Of a stretch of 64,000 nucleotides of DNA, positions 44,896 to 53,463 are shown one piece after another. The notes beneath the pieces were generated by a model that saw only the letters and a program-made list of their open reading frames with translations, searched no databases and was not told the DNA's origin. The position numbers and the translations under genes are program-made. Numbering within the stretch: the first letter of the stretch is position 1; the number at the start of each line of letters is the position of its first letter. Source of the stretch: Ottowia oryzae (GTDB lineage Bacteria; Pseudomonadota; Gammaproteobacteria; Burkholderiales; Burkholderiaceae_C); contig NZ_CP027666.1 of the NCBI RefSeq assembly GCF_003008535.1, positions 3,709,501 to 3,773,500 on the forward strand. Direction: 5' to 3'.

Positions 44896-46071
44896 ATGAC
44901 CGACCAACGCAAGCGCTCCCTGCTCCAACTCGCTGCCCTGGCAGCGGCCGCCAGTGCGCTGGTCGCATGTGGCAAGAAAGACGAGCCGGCACCCACCGCC
45001 GCCGCGCCCGCTGCCAGCGCCGCCACCGAAGCCTCGGCCCCTGCGCCCGCCAAGGCCGAGCCGCTGAAGATTGGTTTTGTCTACGTTGGGCCCGTAGGCG
45101 ACGGCGGCTGGAGCTTTGCGCACGACAACGCGCGCAAGGCGATCGAGAAGGAATTCGGCGACAAGATTTCGACCACCTTTGTCGAAAACGTGCCTGAAGG
45201 CGCCGACACCGAGCGCGTGGTGCGCGACCTGGTCGGCCAGGGCTACAAGATGGTGTTCGGCACCAGCTTCGGCTTCATGGAGCCCATGCTGAAAGTGGCC
45301 GCCGACAACCCCGACGTGAAGTTCGAGCACGCCACCGGCTTCAAGACGGCCGACAACCTGCGCACCTACGACAGCCGCACCTACGAAGGCGCGTACATGG
45401 CGGGTGTGATCGCCGGCGCGATGACCAAGAGCGGCACGCTGGGCGTGGTGGGCTCGGTGCCGATCCCTGAGGTGGTGCGCAACATCGACAGCTTCACGCT
45501 GGGCGCGCAGCTGTCCAACCCCAAGATCAAGACGCGCGTGGTGTGGGTGAACGACTGGCACAACCCGCCCAAAGAAACCGAGGCCGCCACGTCGCTGATC
45601 AACGGCGGCGCCGACGTGCTGTTCCAGAACACCGATTCGCCCGCCGTGCTGAAAACGGCCGAATCCATGGGCAAGCGCGCCTTTGGCTGGGATTCGGACA
45701 TGACCGCCTATGGCCCCAAGGCGCACCTGGGCTCGGCCATCATCAACTGGACGCCCTACTACACCAAGGCCGTGGGCGACGCGCTGGATGGCAAGTGGGC
45801 CACGGGCCAGAGCTGGTGGGGCGTGAAAGAAGGCGCGATCGACCTGGTCTCGCTGGCCGCCGACGTGCCTGAGGCCGCCAAAGCCAAGCTGGACGAAGTG
45901 CGCAACGGCCTGAAGGCAGGCACGTACCACATCTGGAAAGGCCCGCTGTTCGACAACAACGGCAAGGAAGTGCTGGCGGCCGACCAGGTGGCCGACGACA
46001 AGTTCCTGAGCGGCGTGAACTTCTACGTCAAGGGCGTCGAAGGCAAAGTGCCGGGCGCCGACAAGAAATAA
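44896..46071 (+). CDS. BMP-family nucleoside-binding lipoprotein
   Basis: A 391-residue periplasmic binding protein. The signal ends ALVACGKK (lipobox), followed by an Ala/Pro-rich linker. The binding domain starts LKIGFVYVGPVGDGGW, with conserved DLVGQGYKMVFGTSFGFM and FGWDSDMTAYGPKAHLG. Proteins of the BMP (PnrA/Med) class bind purine nucleosides. Surrounding xdh, deaminase and permease genes fit this. A terminator follows. A close paralogue lies next. Confidence 0.93.
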   Translation: MTDQRKRSLLQLAALAAAASALVACGKKDEPAPTAAAPAASAATEASAPAPAKAEPLKIGFVYVGPVGDGGWSFAHDNARKAIEKEFGDKISTTFVENVPEGADTERVVRDLVGQGYKMVFGTSFGFMEPMLKVAADNPDVKFEHATGFKTADNLRTYDSRTYEGAYMAGVIAGAMTKSGTLGVVGSVPIPEVVRNIDSFTLGAQLSNPKIKTRVVWVNDWHNPPKETEAATSLINGGADVLFQNTDSPAVLKTAESMGKRAFGWDSDMTAYGPKAHLGSAIINWTPYYTKAVGDALDGKWATGQSWWGVKEGAIDLVSLAADVPEAAKAKLDEVRNGLKAGTYHIWKGPLFDNNGKEVLAADQVADDKFLSGVNFYVKGVEGKVPGADKK

Positions 46072-46092
46072 GGCCATCCGGCCTCGCCCAAC

Positions 46093-46118
46093 AGCCGCGC
46101 CCCGTGCGCGGCTTTTTT
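46093..46118 (+). terminator. Rho-independent terminator after the BMP lipoprotein gene
   Basis: Stem AGCCGCGC / GCGCGGCT with loop CCCGT and a TTTTTT tail, 22 bases after the stop. Confidence 0.88.
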
Positions 46119-46169
46119 GTGGCCGCGCGGTGCCGGTCAGCGCATGGGCAGCACCGCCGTACACTCCTC

Positions 46170-46226
46170 TTTTGATAGCTGCCAGCGCACTACCTACCAG
46201 CGCCAGGGCGTGTTTTTGCTTGAATA
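46170..46226. repeat. Dispersed hairpin repeat, copy 12
   Basis: TTTTGATAGCTGCCAGCGC, centre, ACCAGCGCCAGGGCG, TTTTTGCTTGAA. A TACAAT -10-like box (46303-46308) follows in the gap 46072-46395; nothing else is gene-like there. Confidence 0.75.
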
Positions 46227-47463
46227 TCTCAACGACACATCCGCCCCAGCACGTTGCGCCGCCTGCGTGACAGCGCGCCGCTGGCGGCTGCGTTGGCCTG
46301 CCTACAATTCCGGCCTGATCGGCACGCGAATTGCATGCGCTTGCGCCCGTGGTGCGCCGCACCGCGTTCCGAACCTCACGACGAAAGTGCTCGACATGAC
46401 CACCGACAACCACAAACGCGCGCTGCTCAAGTTCGCCGCTGCCGCCTCCGCACTGGGCGCAGCGGCGCTGGCTGGCTGCGGCCGCAAAGACGAGGCCCCA
46501 AAGGCTGACGCAGCCCCGCCCGCCCCCGCGCCCGCCGCCGCTTCGGCCCCCGCGCCGGCCAGCGAAGCGTTGCAGGCCGCATGGATCTACGTCGGCCCCG
46601 TCGGCTCGGCCGGCTGGAGCTACGCGCACGACCTGGGCCGCAAGGCAGCCGAAGCCGAGTTTGGCGGCAAGATCAAGACCACCTTCATCGAAAGCGTGCC
46701 CGAAGGCGCCGACACCGAGCGCGTGCTGCGCGACCTGGTGGCGCAGGGCAACAAGCTGATCTTTGGCACCAGCTTCGGCTTCATGGAGCCGATGCTCAAG
46801 GTGGCCAAAGACCACCCGGAAGTGAAGTTCGAACACGCCACCGGCTACAAGACGGCCGAGAACATGAACGTGTACGACTCGCGCTTCTACCAAGATACGT
46901 ACCTGGCCGGCGTGGTGGCCGCCAGCATGAGCAAGACCGGCACGCTGGGTTTTGTGGGCTCGTTCCCCATCCCTGAAGTGCTTCGCAACATCAACGCCTT
47001 CACGCTGGGCGCGCAAAGCGTCAAGCCGGGCATTCGCGTGCGCGTGGCCTGGGTCAACAGCTGGTACGACCCGCCCAAGGAAACCGAGGCCGCGCAAGCG
47101 CTGATGAACGGCGGCGCCGACGTGCTGCTGCAAAACACCGATTCCACCGCCGTGCTGCAAGCCGCCGACACCGCCGGCAAGCACGCGTTCGGCTGGGACA
47201 GCGACATGAGCAGCTTTGGCGGCAAGGCGCACCTGGGCTCGGCCATCGCCGACTGGAGCCACTACTACAAGAAGAGCATCCAGGCCGTGCTGGACGGCAG
47301 CTGGAAGGGCGGCCAGGTCACGCGCTGGGGCGTGCCGGAAGGGCAGAACGACTTGATCAAGCTGTCGGACGAGATCCCCGCCGAGGTGCGCGCGAAGGTC
47401 GAAGAGATCAAGACCAAGATGAAGGCGCGCAGCTTTGACGTGTTCAACGGCCCCATCGTGGAC

Positions 47464-47471
47464 AGCACCGG
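47464..47471. repeat. Target-site duplication, left copy
   Basis: AGCACCGG directly before the element; identical to 48804-48811. Confidence 0.85.
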
Positions 47472-48803
47472 GAGGGTGTGCAGAATTTTGTGTAAACGGA
47501 CAATCCAACGCCGACGCAAGCCGGCCTGTCCGTAAGCACAATGAGCACCAAGAAACACAACGTACCCGAAGAACTGCTGTCTGGCCTGCTGGCCAACTAC
47601 AAGAAGCCTGAAGACCTCATCGGCGAGAACGGCCTGCTCAAGCAACTGACCAAGCTGCTGGTCGAGCGAGCTTTGGACGCTGAGCTGACTGAGCACCTGG
47701 GCCATGAACGCAACGAGGCGGTGGCCAACCCCGCTGGCAACACCCGCAACGGCAAGAGCAAGAAGACCCTCAAGGGCGAGTTCGGCGAATTGCCCATCGA
47801 AGTGCCACGCGACCGCCATGGCAGCTTCGAGCCTCAGCTCATCCCCAAGCACCAGACCCGCTGGGCCGGCTTCGACGACAAAATCATCTCGCTGTACGCC
47901 CGTGGCATGACGGTGCGCGAGATACAGGCCCACCTCGAAGAGATGTACGGCACCGAGGTCTCACCCAGCCTGATTTCCTCGGTGACAGATGCCGTGGCCG
48001 ACGAGGTCAAGGCCTGGCAGGCCCGGCCGCTGGAGCCGATTTACCCCATCGTCTATCTGGACTGCATCCACGTGAAGGTGCGCGAGGGCGCGGTGCGGGT
48101 CAAGGCGGTGTACCTGGCCATCGGCATCACCATGACGGGCGAGAAGGAGGTGCTGGGTCTGTGGTTGGCGCAGACCGAGGGTGCCAAGTTCTGGCTGCAG
48201 GTGGTCACCGAACTGCGCAACCGGGGCGTGCAGGACATCTTCATTGCCTGTGTCGATGGGCTCAAGGGCTTTCCGGACGCCATCGAGGCGGTGTTCCCCA
48301 AGGCGGTGGTGCAACTGTGCATCGTTCACATGGTGCGCCACAGCCTGAACTACGTCTCATGGAAGCGCCGCAAGGAAGTGGCAGCCGACCTGCGCCGCAT
48401 CTACACGGCCGCCACCGCCGAGGAGGCCGAACTGATGCTCGCAGAGTTCGAGGCCCGATGGGATGCCGAGTACCTGCCCATCGGCCAGTCCTGGCGCAGG
48501 AACTGGAGCCGGCTCATCCCGTTCTTTGATTACCCGCCGGAAATCCGCAAGGTCATCTACACCACCAATGCCATCGAGTCGGTCAACATGAGCTTGAGAA
48601 AGCTGACCAAGAACCGGGGCTTGTTCCCCAGCGACGAGGCGCTGACCAAGCTGTTCTACCTGGCGCTGCGCAACATCAGCCAGAAGTGGACCATGCCCAT
48701 CCGCGATTGGAAGGCCGCGCTGACCCGCTTTACCATTCAGTTCGGAGACCGCATCTCCGTCAATTGAAGTCCGAACCGTTTACACAAAAATTCGGACACG
48801 CCC
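47472..48803 (+). mobile_element. IS256-family insertion sequence (1332 bp)
   Basis: Bounded by 28-base imperfect inverted repeats that share GTGTAAACGG internally (47472-47499 and 48776-48803) and flanked by an 8-bp direct repeat. It carries one transposase gene. Size, repeat structure and duplication length fit IS256. It interrupts the second BMP gene. Confidence 0.93.
47541..48767 (+). CDS. IS256-family transposase
   Basis: A 408-residue mutator-type DDE transposase. The catalytic acidic residues are recognisable in YLDCIHVKV, IACVDGLKGFPDAI and TTNAIESVN. It looks intact with no internal stop, so the element may be active. The start is ATG at 47541, 69 bases from the left end. Confidence 0.94.
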   Translation: MSTKKHNVPEELLSGLLANYKKPEDLIGENGLLKQLTKLLVERALDAELTEHLGHERNEAVANPAGNTRNGKSKKTLKGEFGELPIEVPRDRHGSFEPQLIPKHQTRWAGFDDKIISLYARGMTVREIQAHLEEMYGTEVSPSLISSVTDAVADEVKAWQARPLEPIYPIVYLDCIHVKVREGAVRVKAVYLAIGITMTGEKEVLGLWLAQTEGAKFWLQVVTELRNRGVQDIFIACVDGLKGFPDAIEAVFPKAVVQLCIVHMVRHSLNYVSWKRRKEVAADLRRIYTAATAEEAELMLAEFEARWDAEYLPIGQSWRRNWSRLIPFFDYPPEIRKVIYTTNAIESVNMSLRKLTKNRGLFPSDEALTKLFYLALRNISQKWTMPIRDWKAALTRFTIQFGDRISVN

Positions 48804-48811
48804 AGCACCGG
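48804..48811. repeat. Target-site duplication, right copy
   Basis: AGCACCGG directly after the right inverted repeat; the disrupted gene resumes here. Confidence 0.85.
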
Positions 48812-48909
48812 CAAAGAGCGCCTGGCCGCCGGCACCACCGCCGACGACGACTGGATGGGCAAGATCGACTTCTACGTCAAAGGCGTGGAAGGCAAGGTAC
48901 CTGCTTCCA

Positions 48910-48966
48910 AATAGATAGCTGCTGGCGCCCGTCCACCGGGCGTCAGCAGGCGATTTGGCTATAAGA
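48910..48966. repeat. Dispersed hairpin repeat, copy 13
   Basis: AAATAGATAGCTGCTGGCGCC, centre GTCCACC, GGGCGTCAGCAGGCG, TTTGGCTATAAG. It overlaps the stop of the split BMP gene and reaches the next start codon. Confidence 0.7.
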
Positions 48967-49977
48967 ATGACAGAACCCACGTTAGAAAAAACCTTGTGGC
49001 ACCCCGTGGCGCTGAGCCACGTCATCGGCACGCAGCCGCACGCCGCCAACCTGCTGGGCCAGGCGCTGGTGCTGTGGCGCGACGGCGATGGCAACGCCCA
49101 CGCCTGGGCCGACCAGTGCCCGCACCGCGGCGCGCGCCTGTCGCTGGGCCGCGTGCACGCCGGCCAGCTGGAGTGCCCCTACCACGGCTGGCGTTTTGAA
49201 GCCGGTGGCGCCTGCACGCTGGTGCCCGCCGTGCCCGATTTCAAGCCCGGCCCGCGCTGCGCCGCCACCACCTTCGCCACGCGCGAAGCCTACGGCATGC
49301 TGTGGGTGCGCCTGGCCGAGCCCGTGGACGATGCGCTGCCCATTCACGACCTGCCCGGCTTCGCCGCCGAGGCCGAGCCGCGCCTGCGCAAGACCACCAG
49401 CGGCCCTTACCTGGTGCAGGCCAGCGCGCCGCGCATCATTGAAAACTTTCTGGACATGTCGCACTTCGGCTTCGTGCACGAAGACTGGCTGGGCAGCCGC
49501 GACCGCGCGGAAATCCCGCCCTACGAGGTCAAGCCCACGCCGCACGGCGTGCTGGCCACCGGCTGCCTGGCGTGGCAGCCGCGCTCGTCCATCCACGCCG
49601 AAAGCGGCGCGCAGGTGGAATACACCTACGAAGTCACCGCGCCATACACGGCCGTGCTGACCAAGCAGCCCGAGGCGGGCAGCACCGCCATCGACGGGCT
49701 GTGGGAATCGATCGCCATGTTCGTCTGCCCTGTGACGGAGGAAACCAGCGTGGCCTGGACGCGCATGGCGATGAACGACTTTGAATCGCCCGACGCCCGG
49801 CTGATCGACTTCCAGAACACGATCTTTGGGCAGGACCAGCCGGTGCTGGAATCGCAGCAGCCCAAGCGCCTGCCCCTGGCGCCCGACGCCGAGGCCCACA
49901 GCGCCGCCGACCGGATGTCGGCCGCCTACCGCCGCTACCTGAAGACCAGCGGCATCCACTTCGGCGTGATCCGCTGA
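48967..49977 (+). CDS. Rieske [2Fe-2S] oxygenase alpha subunit, possibly acting on purines (HpxD-like)
   Basis: A 336-residue ring-hydroxylating oxygenase-type protein. The Rieske ligands are CPHRGARL and CPYHGWRF. The mononuclear iron site lies in NFLDMSHFGFVHEDW. The position between nucleoside uptake and purine deaminases suggests a purine substrate; Klebsiella HpxD, described with HpxE as a hypoxanthine hydroxylase, and caffeine N-demethylases are family precedents. No reductase gene is present here, so electrons must come from elsewhere. An in-frame TTG four codons upstream is less likely than ATG 48967. Confidence 0.85.
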   Translation: MTEPTLEKTLWHPVALSHVIGTQPHAANLLGQALVLWRDGDGNAHAWADQCPHRGARLSLGRVHAGQLECPYHGWRFEAGGACTLVPAVPDFKPGPRCAATTFATREAYGMLWVRLAEPVDDALPIHDLPGFAAEAEPRLRKTTSGPYLVQASAPRIIENFLDMSHFGFVHEDWLGSRDRAEIPPYEVKPTPHGVLATGCLAWQPRSSIHAESGAQVEYTYEVTAPYTAVLTKQPEAGSTAIDGLWESIAMFVCPVTEETSVAWTRMAMNDFESPDARLIDFQNTIFGQDQPVLESQQPKRLPLAPDAEAHSAADRMSAAYRRYLKTSGIHFGVIR

Positions 49978-50064
49978 TCGCCTGGCCGGGCCTCGCGCGC
50001 CCGGCCCTCCTGCACTCCTGCGTTGATCGGCCCGCCGGTGGCGCCCCTGGCCTGCCTGACCCCT

Positions 50065-50097
50065 GGTAACACTACCGATAGGAACGTTACCGATGGG
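50065..50097. promoter_or_regulatory. Inverted and direct repeats before the DUF1521 gene
   Basis: GGTAAC at 50065-50070 and GTTACC at 50086-50091 are inverted around a 15-base spacer. TACCGATAGG (50073) and TACCGATGGG (50088) are direct repeats 15 bases apart. It looks like a regulator site; the binder is unknown. Confidence 0.45.
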
Positions 50098-50209
50098 ATT
50101 GATGGCAGCTTGTGGCGCGCCCCCTGCGCGGGTCTACTTGCGCCCAAGCCGCCATGCCTTCACCACGCCCAGCGCGGGCCGTGCGGCGCCCCTTCAACGA
50201 GGAGATTCC

Positions 50210-51301
50210 ATGATCAACACCCAAGTGGCCGGATTTGCCGCCATCGGCGCCGTTTTTCTGGGCGATGTCGGCCAAATCAAACCGACCAAGCCGCAGCTGT
50301 CTCACACCAATCGTTTTGAACTGGGAAAACTGGATACGCAAGGGTGCTTTTGCCCGTGCAAGCCGCAGCCAGGTGGCAAGCAGGCAACGCAGTGGACGGT
50401 GAACAACCCCGGCAACGGCAAGGCCGACATCGATCTGGGCAACTACACGCTGCAGCTGGACGAGAAAGACTCGCAGATCAAGATCATCAACAAGAACAAC
50501 GGCGAGGTGACCAACATCTGGGGCGACCCCCATGTGGATTGGAACAAGGACGGCAAGACCGACGTGGACTTCTGGGGCAAGACCACCTTCCAGCTGGAAG
50601 ACGGCACCAAGATCACCATCGACACCGAGCAGTTCAAGAACAACCCCGAGATGTACGTGGCCAGCGAAGTCACGGTGACGCGCGGCGACAACGCGATGAA
50701 GATCACCGGGCTGAGCCAGAACCAGCTGGGCGACCTGAAGATCGAAACGTCCGACCGCGGCGGCCAGCTGCTGGACTGGGCCACCACCGACGGCTTCACC
50801 GTGCGCGAGAACGCCAACGGCGAAGGCTGGATCAACCCCGACACCGGCAAGCTGGTCACCCAGCAGGACATGAACGCCACCAAGCCGGGCGCGCCGAAGG
50901 CGTATGAGTTCACGCAGTCATTCGGCCAGGCGCTTGGGCTGTACCTGTTCACCGGCCTGTTCGGCGGCGGGCTGAACCTGTTCGGCGCGGCCGACACGGC
51001 GCGGGCAGAGCCCGGCCGCTGCCACACCCAGCCACCGCCCATGACCAAGCCCCTGCTGGTTCGCCCGCAGGTGGTCGAGCGCGATGCCCACACGCTGGAG
51101 ATTCGCCAGCGCAACGGCGGCGTGGACACGCGCAGCGGCGGCACGCTGGCCTGGCGCACCAACAACCCCGGCCTGCTGCCCTTCAACGCGATCACGCGCG
51201 GCCTGGGCGCGATTGGCGCCGTGGACGGCGTGGCGGTGTTCCCCACCGAAGACCGCGGCCAATCCGCGATGCAAAAGCTGCTGCTGGGCTTGCTGCGCTG
51301 A
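50210..51301 (+). CDS. DUF1521 protein with self-cleavage-type MIIA domain and P5-like C-terminal segment
   Basis: A 363-residue protein. Residues 55-185 match DUF1521: TVNNPGNGKADIDLGNYTL and IWGDPHVDWNKDGKTDVDFW, the GDPHVD loop at which calcium-dependent autocleavage occurs in NopE1-type effectors. A Gly/Phe-rich hydrophobic stretch (GLYLFTGLFGGGLNLFG) comes later. The C-terminal part (GGTLAWRTNNPGLLPFNAI, GAIGAVDGVAVFPTEDRG) resembles the start of a P5-type phage/cell-wall domain but stops soon after. There is no Sec signal. The start at 50210 has an AGGAG site; the upstream open frame is unlikely. Cleavage and export are inference. Confidence 0.8.
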   Translation: MINTQVAGFAAIGAVFLGDVGQIKPTKPQLSHTNRFELGKLDTQGCFCPCKPQPGGKQATQWTVNNPGNGKADIDLGNYTLQLDEKDSQIKIINKNNGEVTNIWGDPHVDWNKDGKTDVDFWGKTTFQLEDGTKITIDTEQFKNNPEMYVASEVTVTRGDNAMKITGLSQNQLGDLKIETSDRGGQLLDWATTDGFTVRENANGEGWINPDTGKLVTQQDMNATKPGAPKAYEFTQSFGQALGLYLFTGLFGGGLNLFGAADTARAEPGRCHTQPPPMTKPLLVRPQVVERDAHTLEIRQRNGGVDTRSGGTLAWRTNNPGLLPFNAITRGLGAIGAVDGVAVFPTEDRGQSAMQKLLLGLLR

Positions 51302-51376
51302 CGCGCCCTGCCGCGAGCACCGCCCGCCCCGGCTGCCGGGCCGTCCAGCGCGCAGCGCATCCAGTCAACCCCTGCC

Positions 51377-51401
51377 AACCCGCCTCTCAGGCGGGTTTTT
51401 T
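51377..51401 (+). terminator. Rho-independent terminator after the DUF1521 gene
   Basis: Stem AACCCGCC / GGCGGGTT, loop TCTCA and a TTTTTT run, 76 bases after the stop. Confidence 0.88.
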
Positions 51402-51507
51402 GTGGCGCACACGCCCGGCTGCGCGCCACGCGCAAGGCTCGGCCGCCCAGCGATTGGCACCGCGTGCGCCTCGATCACGCTGGCACGCGTTGTGCAGAAT
51501 GCTTGGC

Positions 51508-52614
51508 ATGAACGCCTCTACCCCTCGCCCGGCAGACACCCACGTGGTCCACCCCATGGCCGAAGCCTTCGCCGCCATCCCTTGCGCGCAGCTGCCCGCC
51601 CTGCTGGCCGCCATGCCCAAGGCGGAGTTGCACATGCACATCGAGGGCTCGCTGGAGCCCGAAATGATCTTCGCCCTGGCCCAGCGCAACAGCGTCACGC
51701 TGCCTTACCCATCGGTCGAGGCGCTGCGCGCGGCCTACGCGTTCACCGATCTGCAGAGCTTCCTGGACATCTACTACGCCGGCGCCAGCGTGCTGCTCAC
51801 CGAGCAAGACTTCTACGACATGGCGTGGGCGTATCTGCAGCGCGCTGCAGCCGACCACGTGGTGCGGGCCGAGCTGTTCTTCGACCCGCAGACGCACACG
51901 GCGCGTGGCGTGCCGATGCAGACCGTGATCCTCGGCCTGTCGCGCGCCTGCCGCGACGCGCAGGCGCAACTGGGCGTCAGCGCGGCGTTGATCCTGTGCT
52001 TCTTGCGCCACCTGAGCGAAGACGAGGCCCTGCAGACGCTGCAAGACGCCCTGCCTTGGCGCGACCACTTCATCGGCGTGGGCCTGGATTCCAGCGAAGT
52101 CGGGCACCCGCCCGAGAAGTTTCAGCGCGTGTTTGCCCGCGCGCGCGACATGGGCCTGCACGTGGTGGCGCACGCGGGCGAAGAGGCGCCGCCCGAATAC
52201 ATCCGCCAAGCGCTGGATTTGCTGAAGGTGCAGCGCATCGACCACGGCGTGCAAGCCGTGCGCGACAAGGGGCTGATGCAGCGCCTGGCGCGCGAGCGCA
52301 TGCCGCTGACCGTCTGCCCGCTGTCCAACCAGAAGCTGCAGGTGTTCCCTGATCTGCGCGACCACCCGCTCAAGGCGCTGCTGGACGCGGGCCTGTGCGC
52401 CACGGTCAACTCGGACGACCCAGCCTACTTTGGCGGCTACGTCAACGACAACCTGCGCGCCATGTTCGCCGCCAGCAACATGGACGCCCGCCACGCCTGG
52501 CAACTGGCGGCCAACAGCATCGACGCCAGCTTTGCGCCGCCCGCTGACAAGGCCGCCTGGCGCGCGCAGCTGGACGAGTGCTTCACCGAAGCCGCCGCAC
52601 CCGGCGCCGCTTGA
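51508..52614 (+). CDS. Adenosine/adenine deaminase family enzyme
   Basis: A 368-residue amidohydrolase. The zinc and catalytic motifs are ELHMHIEGSLEPE, VVAHAGEEAPP, RIDHGVQ and NSDDPAYFGGY. The SDDPAYFGGY form is found in bacterial enzymes shown to prefer adenine (family knowledge), so adenine deaminase is as likely as adenosine deaminase. Either yields hypoxanthine or inosine for the xanthine dehydrogenase route. ATG 51508 is chosen; an internal ATG at 51557 is possible. Confidence 0.9.
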   Translation: MNASTPRPADTHVVHPMAEAFAAIPCAQLPALLAAMPKAELHMHIEGSLEPEMIFALAQRNSVTLPYPSVEALRAAYAFTDLQSFLDIYYAGASVLLTEQDFYDMAWAYLQRAAADHVVRAELFFDPQTHTARGVPMQTVILGLSRACRDAQAQLGVSAALILCFLRHLSEDEALQTLQDALPWRDHFIGVGLDSSEVGHPPEKFQRVFARARDMGLHVVAHAGEEAPPEYIRQALDLLKVQRIDHGVQAVRDKGLMQRLARERMPLTVCPLSNQKLQVFPDLRDHPLKALLDAGLCATVNSDDPAYFGGYVNDNLRAMFAASNMDARHAWQLAANSIDASFAPPADKAAWRAQLDECFTEAAAPGAA

Positions 52615-52699
52615 TCGTCACCCCGCGCCGCCGCTGGCCCGCGCCAGCGTGAGCGTCCGGGCAACCCGGCCGCTGACAGCAGGCGCCCGCCGCTGTCGA

Positions 52700-53296
52700 T
52701 CAGGCCGCCCGGCGGCCGGTGGTGGCGGCATTGGCGGCCACCGCGTGCTCGGCGTAGGCCAGCACCTGCCGGGCCATCACGTCGTAAGGTTCGATGCTGC
52801 CCTGCGCACGCGCCAGCACGGTGCCGCCTTCCATGCTTGCCATGACCAAGGTGGCCAGGGCCTTCGCGCCATCGGACGACCTCAAGCCGCCCGCGAACAG
52901 CGCGCCGCTCAGCGTGGCGATCCAGTCGTCAAAAATGGCGCGGCAGTCGCTTTCCAGGCGCGGTGAATCAGCGGCCAACGCCACGGCAGCCACGGGGCAA
53001 CCGGCTCCGCAGTCTTCTTCGACCAGGCGGGCGCGCCACAACGCCAGCGCGCCGCGCACCACGCTCAACAAGGGCTGGCCGTGCAGCGCTTGCAGTGCGT
53101 CGTCGGTGCGGCCGCCGTAGTCCTCCAGCACCGCCTCGATCAGCTCTGCCTTGCCACCCGGAAAGTGGTGGTAGATCGACCCGCGCGAAGCGCCGGTGAC
53201 CGCCAACACTTCCGAGAACGCCGTGGCGTGCAAGCCCCTGCGCGCCAGAACCCGCGAAGCCCCTTGAACCATTTTGTGCCGCACCTGTCCCCGCAT
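52700..53296 (-). CDS. TetR/AcrR-family transcriptional regulator
   Basis: A 198-residue regulator with an N-terminal helix-turn-helix (LHATAFSEVLAVTGASRGSIYHHFPGGK) and a TetR C-terminal core with a Cys pair (DCGAGCPVA). Divergent from the guanine deaminase gene, with palindromes between, so it probably controls that gene and itself. Ligand unknown; purines are a guess from context. Confidence 0.9.
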   Translation of the reverse strand: MRGQVRHKMVQGASRVLARRGLHATAFSEVLAVTGASRGSIYHHFPGGKAELIEAVLEDYGGRTDDALQALHGQPLLSVVRGALALWRARLVEEDCGAGCPVAAVALAADSPRLESDCRAIFDDWIATLSGALFAGGLRSSDGAKALATLVMASMEGGTVLARAQGSIEPYDVMARQVLAYAEHAVAANAATTGRRAA

Positions 53297-53316
53297 GTCA
53301 CCCGATCTGTCTTGAA

Positions 53317-53381
53317 TACTGTAAGCAGTAAGTCAGCATAGCAGTGGGGTTTAAGTTTGGCTATGTCATTGGACATGGCCA
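53317..53381. promoter_or_regulatory. Palindromes between the TetR gene and guaD
   Basis: TACTG TAAG CAGTA at 53317-53330. A near-palindrome at 53358-53381 has arms TGGCTATGTCA and GGACATGGCCA (9 of 11 paired) around TT. The second is the better TetR-type operator. Confidence 0.55.
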
Positions 53382-53463
53382 TCGCAACCCGGCAACAGGG
53401 TGCGCGCCATTGGCCGGGGGTGCGCGAGCGCGCCCGGCGTCGGCCCGCAGGCAAAATGGCGGC

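Larger units (their letters stand above)
46396..48914 (+). pseudogene. Second BMP-family lipoprotein gene, split by an IS256-family element
   Basis: The 5' part 46396-47471 encodes a lipobox signal (AALAGCGRK) and a BMP binding domain closely similar to the gene at 44896. It stops at 47535 after a few residues read from the insertion. The 3' remnant 48812-48914 encodes the final residues (KERLAAGTTADDDWMGK, ending VEGKVPASK). Removing the element and one target copy restores a 392-residue frame, the paralogue's length. Both parts look undamaged, so the insertion is recent. The truncated product lacks about 34 C-terminal residues and may be unstable. Confidence 0.93.

Noticed and set aside
51302..51507. 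Frameshifted continuation of the P5-like domain of the DUF1521 protein
   Set aside because: None of the three frames after the stop gives the expected continuation, and a terminator follows at 51377.
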